Shown: positions 28,301-36,733 of the stretch, in pieces
Layout of the letters: each line of letters opens with the position of its first letter
Position numbering within the stretch: position 1 is the stretch's first letter
DNA from: Betaproteobacteria bacterium Ga0077526
GTDB taxonomy: Bacteria > Pseudomonadota > Gammaproteobacteria > Burkholderiales > Ga0077523
Length of the DNA stretch: 64,000 nt
Direction: 5' to 3'
NCBI GenBank assembly: GCA_001464765.1
Contig: LNDV01000010.1
Coordinates: forward strand, 124,001-188,000
Program-made: the position numbers and the translations under genes
Notes under the pieces: generated by a model
The model's input: the letters and a program-made list of their open reading frames with translations, nothing else
Databases searched by the model: none
Told to the model about the DNA's origin: nothing

Positions 28301-30015
28301 AAGTCGCCGCGCCCGTGCGCGCCGATGCGGGTTCGCCAGTTCGCGGGGTTCACCTGACCGACGAGTACTCGATCGGGGATTCCGACAGCGTGCTCGGTCT
28401 GGAAGAGGACGAACTCCGGCGCGGTCTCGAGGCCATGGAACGGCAGCGCGCCCTGGAAGAGGAAGCGCGGCGTGCCGTGGAGGCCGCCGAGCGCGAGGCG
28501 CAGGCCCGCGCCGACTCCGAAGCCAAGGCGCTTGCGGAAGCCGCCCGCCGGGCCGAGGAGGAAGCCGCCCGTGCCGCCCTCGAGGAGGCTGCCAAGCGCA
28601 ACCGCCAGGATGCCGAGCGCAAGGCCCGCGAAAAGGAAGATCGCAAGAAACGCGAAGAGGAAGCCCGGCGGCGTGCCGACACGCTGCGCATGGAAGCGGA
28701 GCGCAACCTCCGGGAGCAGGCCCTCGCGAAGCAGCGGTCCGAACAGGAAAACCGGGACCGGCAGAAGGCCGCGCGAAAGGCGCTGCTCGCATCGAACCGT
28801 CGCTCGATCTTCACCCGGGCGCAGCCGATCTTCATCGGCATTCTCGTCGTGCTGGCAGTCCTCGGGGCGGGGCTGCACCTGATTCCGATGTCCTTCTACG
28901 TGCCGGCCGTGCAGCGCATCGCTTCGGAGCGGCTCGGTGAGCCGGTGGCCGTGGGCGATCTCCATTTCGCAATCTTCCCCAGCCCCAAGATCAAGCTGGA
29001 TGACGTCAAGATCGGTCAGCAGCTCGACATCCGCGTGCGTACGATCGAGCTCGATCCGAACCTCGCCTCCCTGTTCGAGAACACGATCCGCATCAAGCGC
29101 GTGTTTCTGCAGGAGCCGCAGTTGAGCGCCGATGCGCTGCCGCGCGTGGTGGGCTGGTTCCAGCGCGAAGGCGGGCAGAGCAAGGTGGAGTTCCGCTGGA
29201 TCGTGCTGAAGTCTGCCAAGCTCGCCGTGCCGGACGTCGATCTGTCCGGGATCGACGGCGATGTCCGGCTCGGTCTGGACGGTTCGTTCAAGGGGGCGGA
29301 GTTGCGCCTCTCTGACGGCAGCCTGAGGGGCACCGTGCAGCCGGGAGAGGGACCCATGCAGGTGACGCTCTCAGGCCGCGGCTGGAAGCCGACCTTCGGA
29401 CCGGGCGTCATGTTCAACGACATTACGGCCAAGGGCCAGATCGAGGGCACCACGCTCGACCTCACCGCGATCGACGGCACCATGCACAGCGGAGTCTTCC
29501 AGGGCACCGCCAAGATCGACTGGGGTTCCGGCTGGGGCGCGAAGGGGGAATTCACGACCGAGCGGATCGAACTGTCGTCGCTGATGGAATCGGTCACCAA
29601 GGACGCCCGCGCGAGCGGTGCCCTCCAGTCGAAGACGCAATTCGCGCTCACGGCGCCCAAGGTCGGTGGCCTGTTCGACAATCCGCAGGTCCGCTCGACG
29701 TTCACCCTGACGAACGGCAGTCTCGATGGCGTGGATCTCGTCCGTGCCCTCCAGACGCCGCGGTCTGAAGGTGTGCGGGGCGGACGAACGAAGCTGGATG
29801 AACTGACGGGTGTGCTGACTGTTTCGGGCGGCCGTTATCAGTATCGCGAGCTGAAGATGAAGGCCGGACTGATGACGGCTTCGGGAGCGTTCGAGATCGA
29901 TGCTGCTCAGCACATCAACGGTCGCGTGCAGATGGAACTGCGAAGCCCGTCCAATCAGTTCCGCGGCAAGTTCGGCGTCGATGGCGACCTGAAGGCCATC
30001 GTTCTCAAGCCCTGA
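25393..30015 (+). CDS. Giant winged-helix-like / charged-helix / AsmA-like membrane protein
   Basis: 1,540 residues. The ATG at 25393 is preceded by AGGGG. Parts in order: residues 1-80, a compact winged-helix-like domain (KTGKGLMEVKNRSRALSKDL, DGRSTFAELQDKL); about 112-715, 757-915 and 1010-1140, very Glu/Arg/Ala-rich helix with few hydrophobic core positions, resembling single-alpha-helix or coiled coil; two short less charged breaks (716-756, 916-1010); one membrane span (about 1147-1167); and a periplasmic AsmA-like domain (about 1170-1540; FYVPAVQRIASERLGEPVAV, PKIKLDDVKIG). The topology puts the winged helix and rod in the cytoplasm. The rod could reach tens of nanometres. AsmA-type proteins act in lipid transport and envelope homeostasis. 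The whole-protein function is unknown. Confidence 0.85.
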   Translation: MDKSTLYAKTGKGLMEVKNRSRALSKDLLRLLTSIDGRSTFAELQDKLGQPSERDLILQLRQLSDLGFIKEIVAAPVSESVPSAGVDYADDLDFTAFYNAPKAAAASVYSSAEKENRARENADRRAAEERAARQREEAEQHARDEAERRAKAEAVKRERALLEEKTRSATAAKTKVAEEAAAKLAAEASERIAAEQLAREDAERRAKVAQDAKRRLEAERKQLELERRRLEDEAKKVREEAERRAAEEAQRKLDQEARRVREEVERKAREEAQLKLEAEARRVREEAERQVREESERKLAEEAKRLKAEAERMAREEADRRIEEEARRVREEAQRVAEADTRRKVEEEARRVREEAEARAREEMTRRLAEEAKRLREEAEIRAREEAELRFAEEREKLRLEAEAARKREEEERQKREEEERLRREAEEARRKAEEQARRAEEERVRRELEQRLQREEEERQRREAEEARRKAEEEARRAEEDRVRRELEERLKREVEERERREAAERERLAEEERRRREIEAEREREAEERRRLEEELRRREEEAARAREEEERVRRAEEERVRKELEAQREREAEERRRLEEEMRRREEEAARIREEEARVRQAEEERLRRELEAQREREAEERRRLEEEMRRREEEAARLREEEEKLRRAEEERVRREHDAQRQRDLEERRRLEEELRRREEEAARRIEEERARAEREARERAELEAVTRRRDQLDSLNMLWRGVAGDAPGPTSLAAGAIAGIAGSAKSAPVDEAEAHRRDEEERLRREELARREAEEVKRLQAIEAERREAEAALARDRADAEARRERAEQERREAEAKARIEAEEKARREAEEAARIEEEQRIRREAEEKARMEAEEKARLEAEEAARREAEAAEQERQRREAEEAAAIAEREAAEKARIEAEAAQANADAESEVPMLEPADVDLGAVQESVDPKREELTNLVLSELDLPADDAAEDIPLPEMDEEVAAPVRADAGSPVRGVHLTDEYSIGDSDSVLGLEEDELRRGLEAMERQRALEEEARRAVEAAEREAQARADSEAKALAEAARRAEEEAARAALEEAAKRNRQDAERKAREKEDRKKREEEARRRADTLRMEAERNLREQALAKQRSEQENRDRQKAARKALLASNRRSIFTRAQPIFIGILVVLAVLGAGLHLIPMSFYVPAVQRIASERLGEPVAVGDLHFAIFPSPKIKLDDVKIGQQLDIRVRTIELDPNLASLFENTIRIKRVFLQEPQLSADALPRVVGWFQREGGQSKVEFRWIVLKSAKLAVPDVDLSGIDGDVRLGLDGSFKGAELRLSDGSLRGTVQPGEGPMQVTLSGRGWKPTFGPGVMFNDITAKGQIEGTTLDLTAIDGTMHSGVFQGTAKIDWGSGWGAKGEFTTERIELSSLMESVTKDARASGALQSKTQFALTAPKVGGLFDNPQVRSTFTLTNGSLDGVDLVRALQTPRSEGVRGGRTKLDELTGVLTVSGGRYQYRELKMKAGLMTASGAFEIDAAQHINGRVQMELRSPSNQFRGKFGVDGDLKAIVLKP
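26962..27525 (+). repeat. Four tandem 141-bp repeats in the charged-helix region
   Basis: Units start at 26962, 27103, 27244 and about 27385. Each encodes a 47-residue period beginning REREAEERRRLEEE, degenerating to RQRDLEERRRLEEE in the last. The exact 141-bp spacing indicates recent tandem duplication that could change rod length by slippage. Confidence 0.8.
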
Positions 30016-30019
30016 TCGC

Positions 30020-30035
30020 GAGGCCGGCAGGCCTC
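30020..30035. terminator. Weak hairpin between convergent genes
   Basis: GAGGCC-GGCA-GGCCTC follows the AsmA-like gene and precedes the end of the MobA-like gene. The stem is short and only TGTCT follows, so terminator activity is doubtful. Confidence 0.35.
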
Positions 30036-30039
30036 TGTC

Positions 30040-30630
30040 TCAGCGTTTCGCGGCAAGCAGCTTTTCCGCTTCTTCCCGGGTATCGATGTCGGCGTGGATT
30101 CCCGGATCGTCTACCGCTATCTCCACGATCCGGTCGCGATGGGCCGCCAGCACGGTCCTCGCACCGGCGTCGCCCTCCAGAGCTTCGAGTGCCGTACGGT
30201 GCTCGGCCGCAAATCCCACCGGATGACCTCTGCGTCCGTCGTGTACGGGCACGGCGATGGAAGCCCCGTTCGCGATGGCTTCTGCCACTGCCCGAATCGT
30301 TTCAGGACGCAGGGAGGGCATGTCGCCCAGCGCGATGACCCAGCCTTCCGCATCCGGCGTTGCCGCGACGGCGCGCGCGAGACTGAATCCCATGCCTTCC
30401 GCGGCGCGCTCGCAAACGACGGGCGTGACACCCTCCGTGGCGAACGCGGCATGCACGGGAAGATCGGCAGGGCGTACGACGACGGTGATGGCCGGCAAGG
30501 CTGCTCGCAGATGGCGGTAGGCGACGATCGCCATCGGCGTGTTGTCAGGGGGAACAGGGAAGACGAGCTTGCCGCCACCGAACCGGCTGCCGCTTCCGGC
30601 AGCCATCAGGATGCCTGTCGGCAATCCCAT
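30040..30630 (-). CDS. MobA/MocA-like nucleotidyltransferase
   Basis: 196 residues. GILMAAGSGSRFGGGKLV is the nucleotide-binding loop of the MobA-like NTP transferase family, with ALGDMPSLRPETI and GRRGHPVGF after it. This set is typical of molybdenum-cofactor cytidylyl- or guanylyltransferases (MocA/MobA) of xanthine dehydrogenase-type systems. No molybdoenzyme gene lies in the window, so the acceptor is unknown. It ends 3 bp from the amiC stop codon's upstream neighbour on the same strand. Confidence 0.8.
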   Translation of the reverse strand: MGLPTGILMAAGSGSRFGGGKLVFPVPPDNTPMAIVAYRHLRAALPAITVVVRPADLPVHAAFATEGVTPVVCERAAEGMGFSLARAVAATPDAEGWVIALGDMPSLRPETIRAVAEAIANGASIAVPVHDGRRGHPVGFAAEHRTALEALEGDAGARTVLAAHRDRIVEIAVDDPGIHADIDTREEAEKLLAAKR

Positions 30631-30633
30631 CGA

Positions 30634-32346
30634 TCAGGGGCGGCGCAGGGCGATACGGGCGGCGGGCATGCCGCGCCCGGAGGACCGGACGGCTCGCAGC
30701 GGTCTCGACACGGACTTTCCGGCCTTGGCGGCGACGTGGGGCTTGCGGTCAGAGACAGTCGCTGCCTTGCGCGGGCTCTCGATCCGCGCAGGACCTTCGG
30801 ACTTCTCGATCTTGTGGCTTCTCGCTGTCCGGGGCATCACGGACGCAGCGCGAGCGGAGCGTGGGTGGTAAGCAACGCGCTGAAGGCCGGATGCCGGTGC
30901 ACCATCGGCAGACGACAGGTCCAGCGAAGCCACCGGCGGCAGCGCGGGCAGATCGGTCGCCGCGGGCGCAGGGGAATCGGAGCGTGCAGTTCTGGCACGG
31001 GCGAGCGGCGGATTCTTAGCGAAATACTGGCGGATGCCGTCGGCGATCGCGTTGCTCAGCTTCGTCTGGTACTCGTCGTCCGTCAGTCGCTTCTCTTCCT
31101 CGGGATTGCTGATGAACGCCGTCTCCACCAGGATCGACGGAATGTCCGGCGCCTTCAGAACCGCGAAGCCCGCCTGTTCCACGTGCCGCTTGTGGAGCGA
31201 ATTCACTTCGCTCAACTGCGACAGCACGGCGCGGCCCAGCCGCAGGCTGTCGTTGATGGTGGCGGTCTGCGAGAGGTCCAGCAGCACCTTCTTGAGGTTC
31301 GGGTCGGGCACGTCCAGATTGATGCCGCCGATCAGGTCGGCCGCGTTCTCCTTCTTCGCGAGCCAGCGTGCCGCGGCTGACGTCGCGCCGCGTTCCGACA
31401 GGGCGAACACCGAGGAGCCGCGCGCGTTCGGCTTGATGAAGGCATCGGCGTGGATCGAGACGAAGAGATCCGCCTGGAGGTTGCGCGCCTTCACCACACG
31501 CTCGTGCAGCGCGATGAAGTGATCACCGTCCCGTACGAGGACGGCCCGCATGCCGGGCTGTGCGTCGATTACGGTCTTCAGCCGGCGGGCGATGGCGAGC
31601 GTGACGTCCTTCTCGAACGTGCCGCTGTGGCCCTTCGCGCCCGGGTCTTCACCGCCGTGACCGGCATCGATGGCGATGGTGACAAGGCGATCCACACGCA
31701 TGTCATCCGCCGGTTCGTTCAGGGCCGCGCGCATCGCAACCGACGTGGGGCGGGGTGTCTTCTCGGACTCGACCAGAGTCTGTTTCTTCGCGGGGACCTC
31801 GGCAGGCGGACTGGCAGCCTTCGCGGCGTTGTCCGGCTTGGCCGCGGGTTCCGTTTCGTTCTTCGGGGCCGGTGGCATGGTGCCCGTCGACACCAGCGCC
31901 ATCAGGTCGTCCGGTGCGGAAGGCGGATAGAGATCGACCACCAGCCGATGCTTGGACTTGGGGGCGTCGGGCGAACGGTATGCATGCGGCGTAGCTTCAC
32001 CGCGCAGATCGAATACCACCCGGACCACGCCCGGCTTGAAACGTCCCACTCGCAGGGACTTCACCATCGGGTCGCCGGCGGCGAGTCGGGCGGCCGCGGC
32101 TTCGAGTGTCTTGATGCCCTTCAGCTCAGGCAGATCGAGCACGACGCGATCGGGATTGGGCACACCGAACAACTGGAACTCGAGCGGTTCGTCGCTCTCG
32201 AGAACGACACGCGTGAACTGCGACTGGCTGGAGATCTGCACGTCGAACAACTGTGCAGCGAACGCAGAGGCGGACATGCCCGCACAGAGCGCGAGCGCAG
32301 CGACGCCGCGGGCCGCCTGAATCAGGCGAGCACGGAACTCAACCAC
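30634..32346 (-). CDS. amiC: N-acetylmuramoyl-L-alanine amidase with AMIN domain
   Basis: 570 residues. The GTG start has GGGAGA upstream. A signal peptide (about 1-30) precedes an AMIN domain (about 31-140), which targets septal peptidoglycan. A Pro/Ala/Lys-rich linker leads to an Amidase_3 catalytic domain (about 220-450) with zinc motifs IDAGHGGEDPGA, SIHADAF and ILVETAFISNPEEE. It cleaves the peptide from MurNAc during daughter-cell separation. Instead of a LysM domain the last 110 residues are Arg/Lys/Ser-rich and look disordered. Its 5' end overlaps tsaE. Confidence 0.93.
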   Translation of the reverse strand: MVEFRARLIQAARGVAALALCAGMSASAFAAQLFDVQISSQSQFTRVVLESDEPLEFQLFGVPNPDRVVLDLPELKGIKTLEAAAARLAAGDPMVKSLRVGRFKPGVVRVVFDLRGEATPHAYRSPDAPKSKHRLVVDLYPPSAPDDLMALVSTGTMPPAPKNETEPAAKPDNAAKAASPPAEVPAKKQTLVESEKTPRPTSVAMRAALNEPADDMRVDRLVTIAIDAGHGGEDPGAKGHSGTFEKDVTLAIARRLKTVIDAQPGMRAVLVRDGDHFIALHERVVKARNLQADLFVSIHADAFIKPNARGSSVFALSERGATSAAARWLAKKENAADLIGGINLDVPDPNLKKVLLDLSQTATINDSLRLGRAVLSQLSEVNSLHKRHVEQAGFAVLKAPDIPSILVETAFISNPEEEKRLTDDEYQTKLSNAIADGIRQYFAKNPPLARARTARSDSPAPAATDLPALPPVASLDLSSADGAPASGLQRVAYHPRSARAASVMPRTARSHKIEKSEGPARIESPRKAATVSDRKPHVAAKAGKSVSRPLRAVRSSGRGMPAARIALRRP

Positions 32347-32789
32347 CGTTCTCCCCTCGGAGAGTGGGTTTCGAAGACCGCATGGCGTCCTGTGGTTCCT
32401 GTCGGATCGAGGTGAATGTCCAGATCAGATAACGGCAAAAATTCCGCTGCCTTTTGGGGCCATTCAACCACGCAGACGTCCTGGTTGCCGAAGTGTTCCA
32501 GCAGCCCGGAATCGCGAAGTTCCGACGGATGTTCGAACCTATAAAAATCAAAGTGGTACAAGGATAACTTAGAAAGGCAATAAAGTTCAACGATCGCGAA
32601 GGTCGGACTTTTGACCCGTCCCTCGAACCCGAGCCCCCGCAGCAGCCCGCGGACCAGTGTGGTCTTGCCTGCCCCTAGGTCGCCGTACAGATGGAGCGAG
32701 GCGCCTGGTTCCACGTGGAGAGCGAGTCGGCGACCGAGAGCGAGCGTGGCCTCTTCATCGGGCAACAGCGTGGTGCGGCTTGAAGTCAT
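32322..32789 (-). CDS. tsaE: tRNA threonylcarbamoyladenosine biosynthesis ATPase TsaE
   Basis: 155 residues from the ATG at 32789. The Walker A is YGDLGAGKTTL, with SPTFAIVELY, YHFDFYRF and VVEWPQKA after it. It works with TsaB and TsaD in t6A37 tRNA modification. A longer start (MELQPTDPN, about 30 residues upstream) is possible; neither has a good Shine-Dalgarno. The 3' end overlaps amiC by 25 bases, the classic tsaE-amiC arrangement. Confidence 0.94.
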   Translation of the reverse strand: MTSSRTTLLPDEEATLALGRRLALHVEPGASLHLYGDLGAGKTTLVRGLLRGLGFEGRVKSPTFAIVELYCLSKLSLYHFDFYRFEHPSELRDSGLLEHFGNQDVCVVEWPQKAAEFLPLSDLDIHLDPTGTTGRHAVFETHSPRGERWLSSVLA

Positions 32790-32886
32790 GGTCGAACGCA
32801 CGTCTCGATCGACCGATGGGGCGAAGAAAGAGTCATTGGGATCAGTGGGTTGTAGTTCCATCGGGTCCGGGCGTCCGGGTGGTGCT

Positions 32887-33825
32887 TCATCGGGTGGATC
32901 CGGCGCCCTTCGTTTTCTTGCCACCGCCGCCTCGAGCGGATGGCGTGCTCTGCGCGGTTTCGAGAAAGAGCCGCAGTGTCGCGAGCGGGTCGGCACGCCG
33001 CCAGACCAGGGCGAGTTCCGTGAGCGGGCTCGCCTCCTTCAACGCCTTGTAGACGACGCCTGTCCGCCCGAGGTTCTCGAGCGATGCGGGAATCAGTGCG
33101 ACGCCGACTTCCGCCGACACGAGACTCACGATCGTCTGCATCTGGACGGCCTCCTGTTCGACCCGCGGACTGAAGCCCGCCCGGCGGCAGAAACTCACGA
33201 TGTCGTCATAGAGCCCCGGTGCCAGCGGTCGGGGAAACAGTACGAACGCTGCTTCCGCGAGGTCTGCGAGGCTCACCTTGCCACGGACCCGGGCGAGGCG
33301 ATGCCGTTCCGGCAGGGCCGCCACGAGCGGCTCCCGGTGGATGACCCGGTGGTCGAGGTCCGGATGCTCCACGGGCGGATAGACGAAGCCTACATCGATA
33401 CGCCCCGCGGCGACGGCTTCCAGTTGCACGTCCGTGGTGGCCTCGCGCAAGGTGAGCCGCACGCCGGGCGCACTGTCCCGGAAGCGGCGCAGGAGCGGCG
33501 GCAGGACGTTGTAGTCGGCCGTGCTCACGAACCCCAACACCAGTTCGCCGAGTTCGCCGCGGCTCGCGCTGCGCGCGGCGAGCACGGCGGACTGGGTCTT
33601 CTGCAGGATTTGCCGCGATTCGCGGACCATGACTTCGCCAGCCTTGGTCAGACTCACGCGCCGCTGGGTGCGGTCGAACAGCGGCGCACCCACGAGTTCC
33701 TCCAGCGCGCGGATCTGCATCGACAGCGGCGGCTGGGACATGTGCAGCCGCCGGGCCGCGCGCCCGAAGTGGAGCTCGTCGGCGACGGCGACGAAATAGC
33801 GGAGATGGCGCAGTTCGATGTTCAT
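32887..33825 (-). CDS. LysR-family transcriptional regulator
   Basis: 312 residues. The N-terminal helix-turn-helix is [20 protein letters not shown] with [17 protein letters not shown], followed by a two-lobed effector domain. It is transcribed divergently from ilvD with a 142-bp gap, so it may control ilvD and itself. The effector is not predictable. The C-terminal tail is Lys/Gly-rich. Confidence 0.93.
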   Translation of the reverse strand: MNIELRHLRYFVAVADELHFGRAARRLHMSQPPLSMQIRALEELVGAPLFDRTQRRVSLTKAGEVMVRESRQILQKTQSAVLAARSASRGELGELVLGFVSTADYNVLPPLLRRFRDSAPGVRLTLREATTDVQLEAVAAGRIDVGFVYPPVEHPDLDHRVIHREPLVAALPERHRLARVRGKVSLADLAEAAFVLFPRPLAPGLYDDIVSFCRRAGFSPRVEQEAVQMQTIVSLVSAEVGVALIPASLENLGRTGVVYKALKEASPLTELALVWRRADPLATLRLFLETAQSTPSARGGGGKKTKGAGSTR

Positions 33826-33967
33826 ATCTGGAGAGTATCAATACGACCTGAATAATATATTGGACGCCCACCCCGGCGCACCTGCAGACTGCCGGCGATC
33901 TCGGATGGTCCGACCTCGCCGGTCCCGATCGGCACGGACATCCATCGTTTCAGACCCGGAGGATTCC
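33826..33967. promoter_or_regulatory. LysR / ilvD divergent regulatory region
   Basis: The part next to the LysR start is AT-rich. It has the dyad GTATCAATAC (33835-33844) and TAATATATT (33853-33861), which can serve as -10 on either strand. The dyad is a plausible LysR operator. The ilvD ATG has GGAGG upstream. Confidence 0.4.
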
Positions 33968-35650
33968 ATGGCCGACAACTGGCGTTCCAAGCTCATCACC
34001 GGCGGCATCAACCGCGCCCCCAACCGTGCAATGCTGCGTGCGGTCGGCTTCGGCGATGCCGATTTCGAGAAACCCATCGTCGGGGTCGCGAACGGCCACT
34101 CCAACATGAACCCCTGCAACGCCGGGATCCAGCCGCTCGTGGACCGCGCGATGGCCGCGCTGCAGGAAGCTGGTGCGATGCCGCAGAGCTTCGGCGTGCC
34201 GACTGTCACCGATGGCATCGGCATGGGCACGGAAGGCATGAAGTACTCGCTGGTCTCTCGGGAAGTCATCGCGGATGCCATCGAGACGTCCACCAACGGT
34301 CAGATGATGGACGGCGTGCTGGTGGTCGGCGCCTGCGACAAGAACATGCCCGGCGGCATGATGGCGATCGCGCGGATGAACGTGCCGGCCATCTATGTGT
34401 ATGGCGGCACCATCAAGCCCGGCAAGTGGAAGGGCCAGGACCTCACCATCGTCAGTGCCTTCGAGGCAGTCGGTGCCTACACGGCCGGCAAGATGTCGAA
34501 GGAAGACTACGACGGCATCGAGCGTAACGCCTGCCCGACGGCCGGCGCCTGCGGCGGCATGTACACCGCCAACACCATGTCCTCGTCCTTCGAGGCCCTC
34601 GGCATGAGCCTGCTGGGCTCCTCGCAGATGGCTGCACCCGATCCCGAGAAGGCCGACTCCGCCGGGCAGTCGGCCCGCGTTCTGGTCAACGCGGTCAGGA
34701 AAGGGCTGCGCCCCCGGGACATCATCACGCGCAAGTCCATCGAGAACGCGATCACCCTTGTGATGGCCACCGGCGGGTCCACCAACGCCGTACTGCACTT
34801 TCTCGCGATCGCTTCCGCGGCCGAGGTGGAGTGGACCATCGACGATTTCGAGCGCGTGCGCCAGAAGACGCCGGTGCTGTGCGATCTCAAGCCTTCCGGC
34901 CGTTTCGTGGCCACCGATTTCCATCGGGCTGGCGGTGTGCCGGTCGTGCTGAAGATGCTGCTCGACAACGGACTGCTGCACGCAGACTGCATGACCATCA
35001 CCGGCCGCACGATCGGGGAGGAGCTCGCCGCGCTGAACCCGGTGCGTCGCGATGATCAGGAAGTCATCCGGCCCTGGACCGACCCGATGTACCGGAAGGG
35101 ACACCTCGCGATCCTCAAGGGCAACCTTGCGCCCGAAGGCTGCGTCGCGAAGATCACCGGCCTCAAGAATCCGGTCATCACCGGGCCCGCGAAAGTGTTC
35201 GATTCCGAGAACGAGTGCATGGAAGCCATCGTCGGTCGCAAGGTGCAGTCGGGCGACGTGTGCGTGATCCGCTACGAAGGTCCCAAGGGCGGCCCCGGCA
35301 TGCAGGAGATGCTGGCGCCGACCTCGGCGCTCATCGGTCAGGGGCTCGGCGAAACGGTCGGTCTCATCACCGACGGTCGCTTTTCCGGTGCGACGTGGGG
35401 TATGGTGGTGGGGCACGTGGCCCCCGAGGCTTTCGTGGGCGGCCCCATCGCGCTTGTGCGCGACGGCGATTCGGTTACGATCGATGCCCACAAGCTGCTC
35501 ATCCAGGTGAACGTGTCGGACGAGGAGCTCGCGAAGCGCCGCGCCGAATGGAAGCCGCCCGAGCCGCGTTATCAGCGCGGTCTCATGGGCAAGTACATCC
35601 GGCTGGTGTCCACGGCGTCCAGGGGCGCGGTGACAGACTGTCTGGAGTAG
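33968..35650 (+). CDS. ilvD: Dihydroxy-acid dehydratase
   Basis: 560 residues. GGAGG precedes the ATG at 33968. The iron-sulfur ligands are C50 (NPCNAG), C123 (GACDKNMPG) and C195 (CPTAGACGG), matching the three-Cys IlvD/Edd family. [10 protein letters not shown] near the C-terminus is also diagnostic. It dehydrates dihydroxy-isovalerate and dihydroxy-methylvalerate in valine and isoleucine synthesis. It is monocistronic, ending at a hairpin terminator. Confidence 0.96.
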   Translation: MADNWRSKLITGGINRAPNRAMLRAVGFGDADFEKPIVGVANGHSNMNPCNAGIQPLVDRAMAALQEAGAMPQSFGVPTVTDGIGMGTEGMKYSLVSREVIADAIETSTNGQMMDGVLVVGACDKNMPGGMMAIARMNVPAIYVYGGTIKPGKWKGQDLTIVSAFEAVGAYTAGKMSKEDYDGIERNACPTAGACGGMYTANTMSSSFEALGMSLLGSSQMAAPDPEKADSAGQSARVLVNAVRKGLRPRDIITRKSIENAITLVMATGGSTNAVLHFLAIASAAEVEWTIDDFERVRQKTPVLCDLKPSGRFVATDFHRAGGVPVVLKMLLDNGLLHADCMTITGRTIGEELAALNPVRRDDQEVIRPWTDPMYRKGHLAILKGNLAPEGCVAKITGLKNPVITGPAKVFDSENECMEAIVGRKVQSGDVCVIRYEGPKGGPGMQEMLAPTSALIGQGLGETVGLITDGRFSGATWGMVVGHVAPEAFVGGPIALVRDGDSVTIDAHKLLIQVNVSDEELAKRRAEWKPPEPRYQRGLMGKYIRLVSTASRGAVTDCLE

Positions 35651-35745
35651 CGGCCAGGCGTCATTCATCCATTCCGTCAGCCTCCCGCACCCGCAGGAGG
35701 TTGGCAAAGGCAGGAGTCCGCGTGATCTGCGCGGACCGGCCTCCG

Positions 35746-35778
35746 ACGGCGCGTCACCAAAAGTGACGCGCCGTTTTC
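35746..35778 (+). terminator. Intrinsic terminator after ilvD
   Basis: ACGGCGCGTCAC and GTGACGCGCCGT form a 12-bp stem with a CAAAA loop, followed by TTTC. It is the end of the ilvD transcript and abuts the next gene. Confidence 0.85.
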
Positions 35779-35779
35779 A

Positions 35780-36706
35780 TTGTCATGCGACAGGAGTCGA
35801 CCACTGAAGCGTCTGCCCATTTCGCTGATCGCCATGCTTGCAGCCGCCGCGTCGAGCACGCTGGGCGGCTCCGCGATCGTCGCCACGCGCTATGTGGTGC
35901 CGGAGGCTGGCGTGCTGCCGACGATCCTGCTGCGTTTCGTGGGGGCGAGCATCCTCGTGCTGCTGTTCACGCTGCCGCGCATGAAGATCGCGGTCGCAAG
36001 GCGAGATCTCCCGGTGGTGATCGGCCTGGGGCTCGTGCAGTTCGCCCTGTTCCCGTGGCTCTTCACGATGAGTCTTTCGTACATCCCGGCGGCGCGGGCG
36101 GCACTCGTGCTCTCCACGCAGCCGCTCGTCACGCTCGCGCTCGCGACGATTGTCGGACGGGAGCGCTTCACGTTCACGAAGGTGCTCGGTGGGGTCGTGG
36201 CTCTGGCGGCCGTGGCGTTCGCCCTCGGCGACCGGCTGGTGGCCCATGGTGATGACGTCTGGAAGGGGGACCTGTACATGTTCGGCGCCGCGCTCTGCGG
36301 CTCCGGCTACAACGTGGCGTCCAGCTACGCATTGCGGCGCTACCGCGCGCTGGTCGCGGCGTCGGTGATGATTCCGGCCGGGACGGTCGCGGTGGCGGCC
36401 GCGCTGCTCTGGAACGGGCACTACGAAGGGTTCGGCCACATCTCGATGAAAGGCTGGCTCGCGATTCTCTATCTCACGAGCTTCGGCGGGGCCATCACGT
36501 TCTTCCTGTGGATCTGGGCGCTCGAGCACACGGCGCCGTCACGGGTGGCGCTCGCGGTGACGTTCAATCCGATTTCCGCGACGGTGCTGGCGGCCGTGTT
36601 CCTGGGGGAACCGGTGACGTGGCGCGTGATCGCCGGACTGGCCGGCGTCATCGCGAGTCTGGTGCTGGTGAACTGGAACCTGCTGCGGCAGGGCGCGAAG
36701 CGCTGA
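35780..36706 (+). CDS. EamA/DMT-family transporter
   Basis: 308 residues from a TTG at 35780. Ten membrane spans form two EamA repeats (AVALTFNPISATVLAAVFLGEPV-like end in the second). The substrate is unknown; relatives export amino acids or metabolites. The start is doubtful: the TTG lies in the terminator tail. CAGGAG (35791-35796) stands 7 nt before an in-frame CTG (35804), and the first in-frame ATG is at 35834. Confidence 0.85.
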   Translation: MSCDRSRPLKRLPISLIAMLAAAASSTLGGSAIVATRYVVPEAGVLPTILLRFVGASILVLLFTLPRMKIAVARRDLPVVIGLGLVQFALFPWLFTMSLSYIPAARAALVLSTQPLVTLALATIVGRERFTFTKVLGGVVALAAVAFALGDRLVAHGDDVWKGDLYMFGAALCGSGYNVASSYALRRYRALVAASVMIPAGTVAVAAALLWNGHYEGFGHISMKGWLAILYLTSFGGAITFFLWIWALEHTAPSRVALAVTFNPISATVLAAVFLGEPVTWRVIAGLAGVIASLVLVNWNLLRQGAKR

Positions 36707-36733
36707 CCGAGGCGCTGGCTTCGCGGGCTTTCC

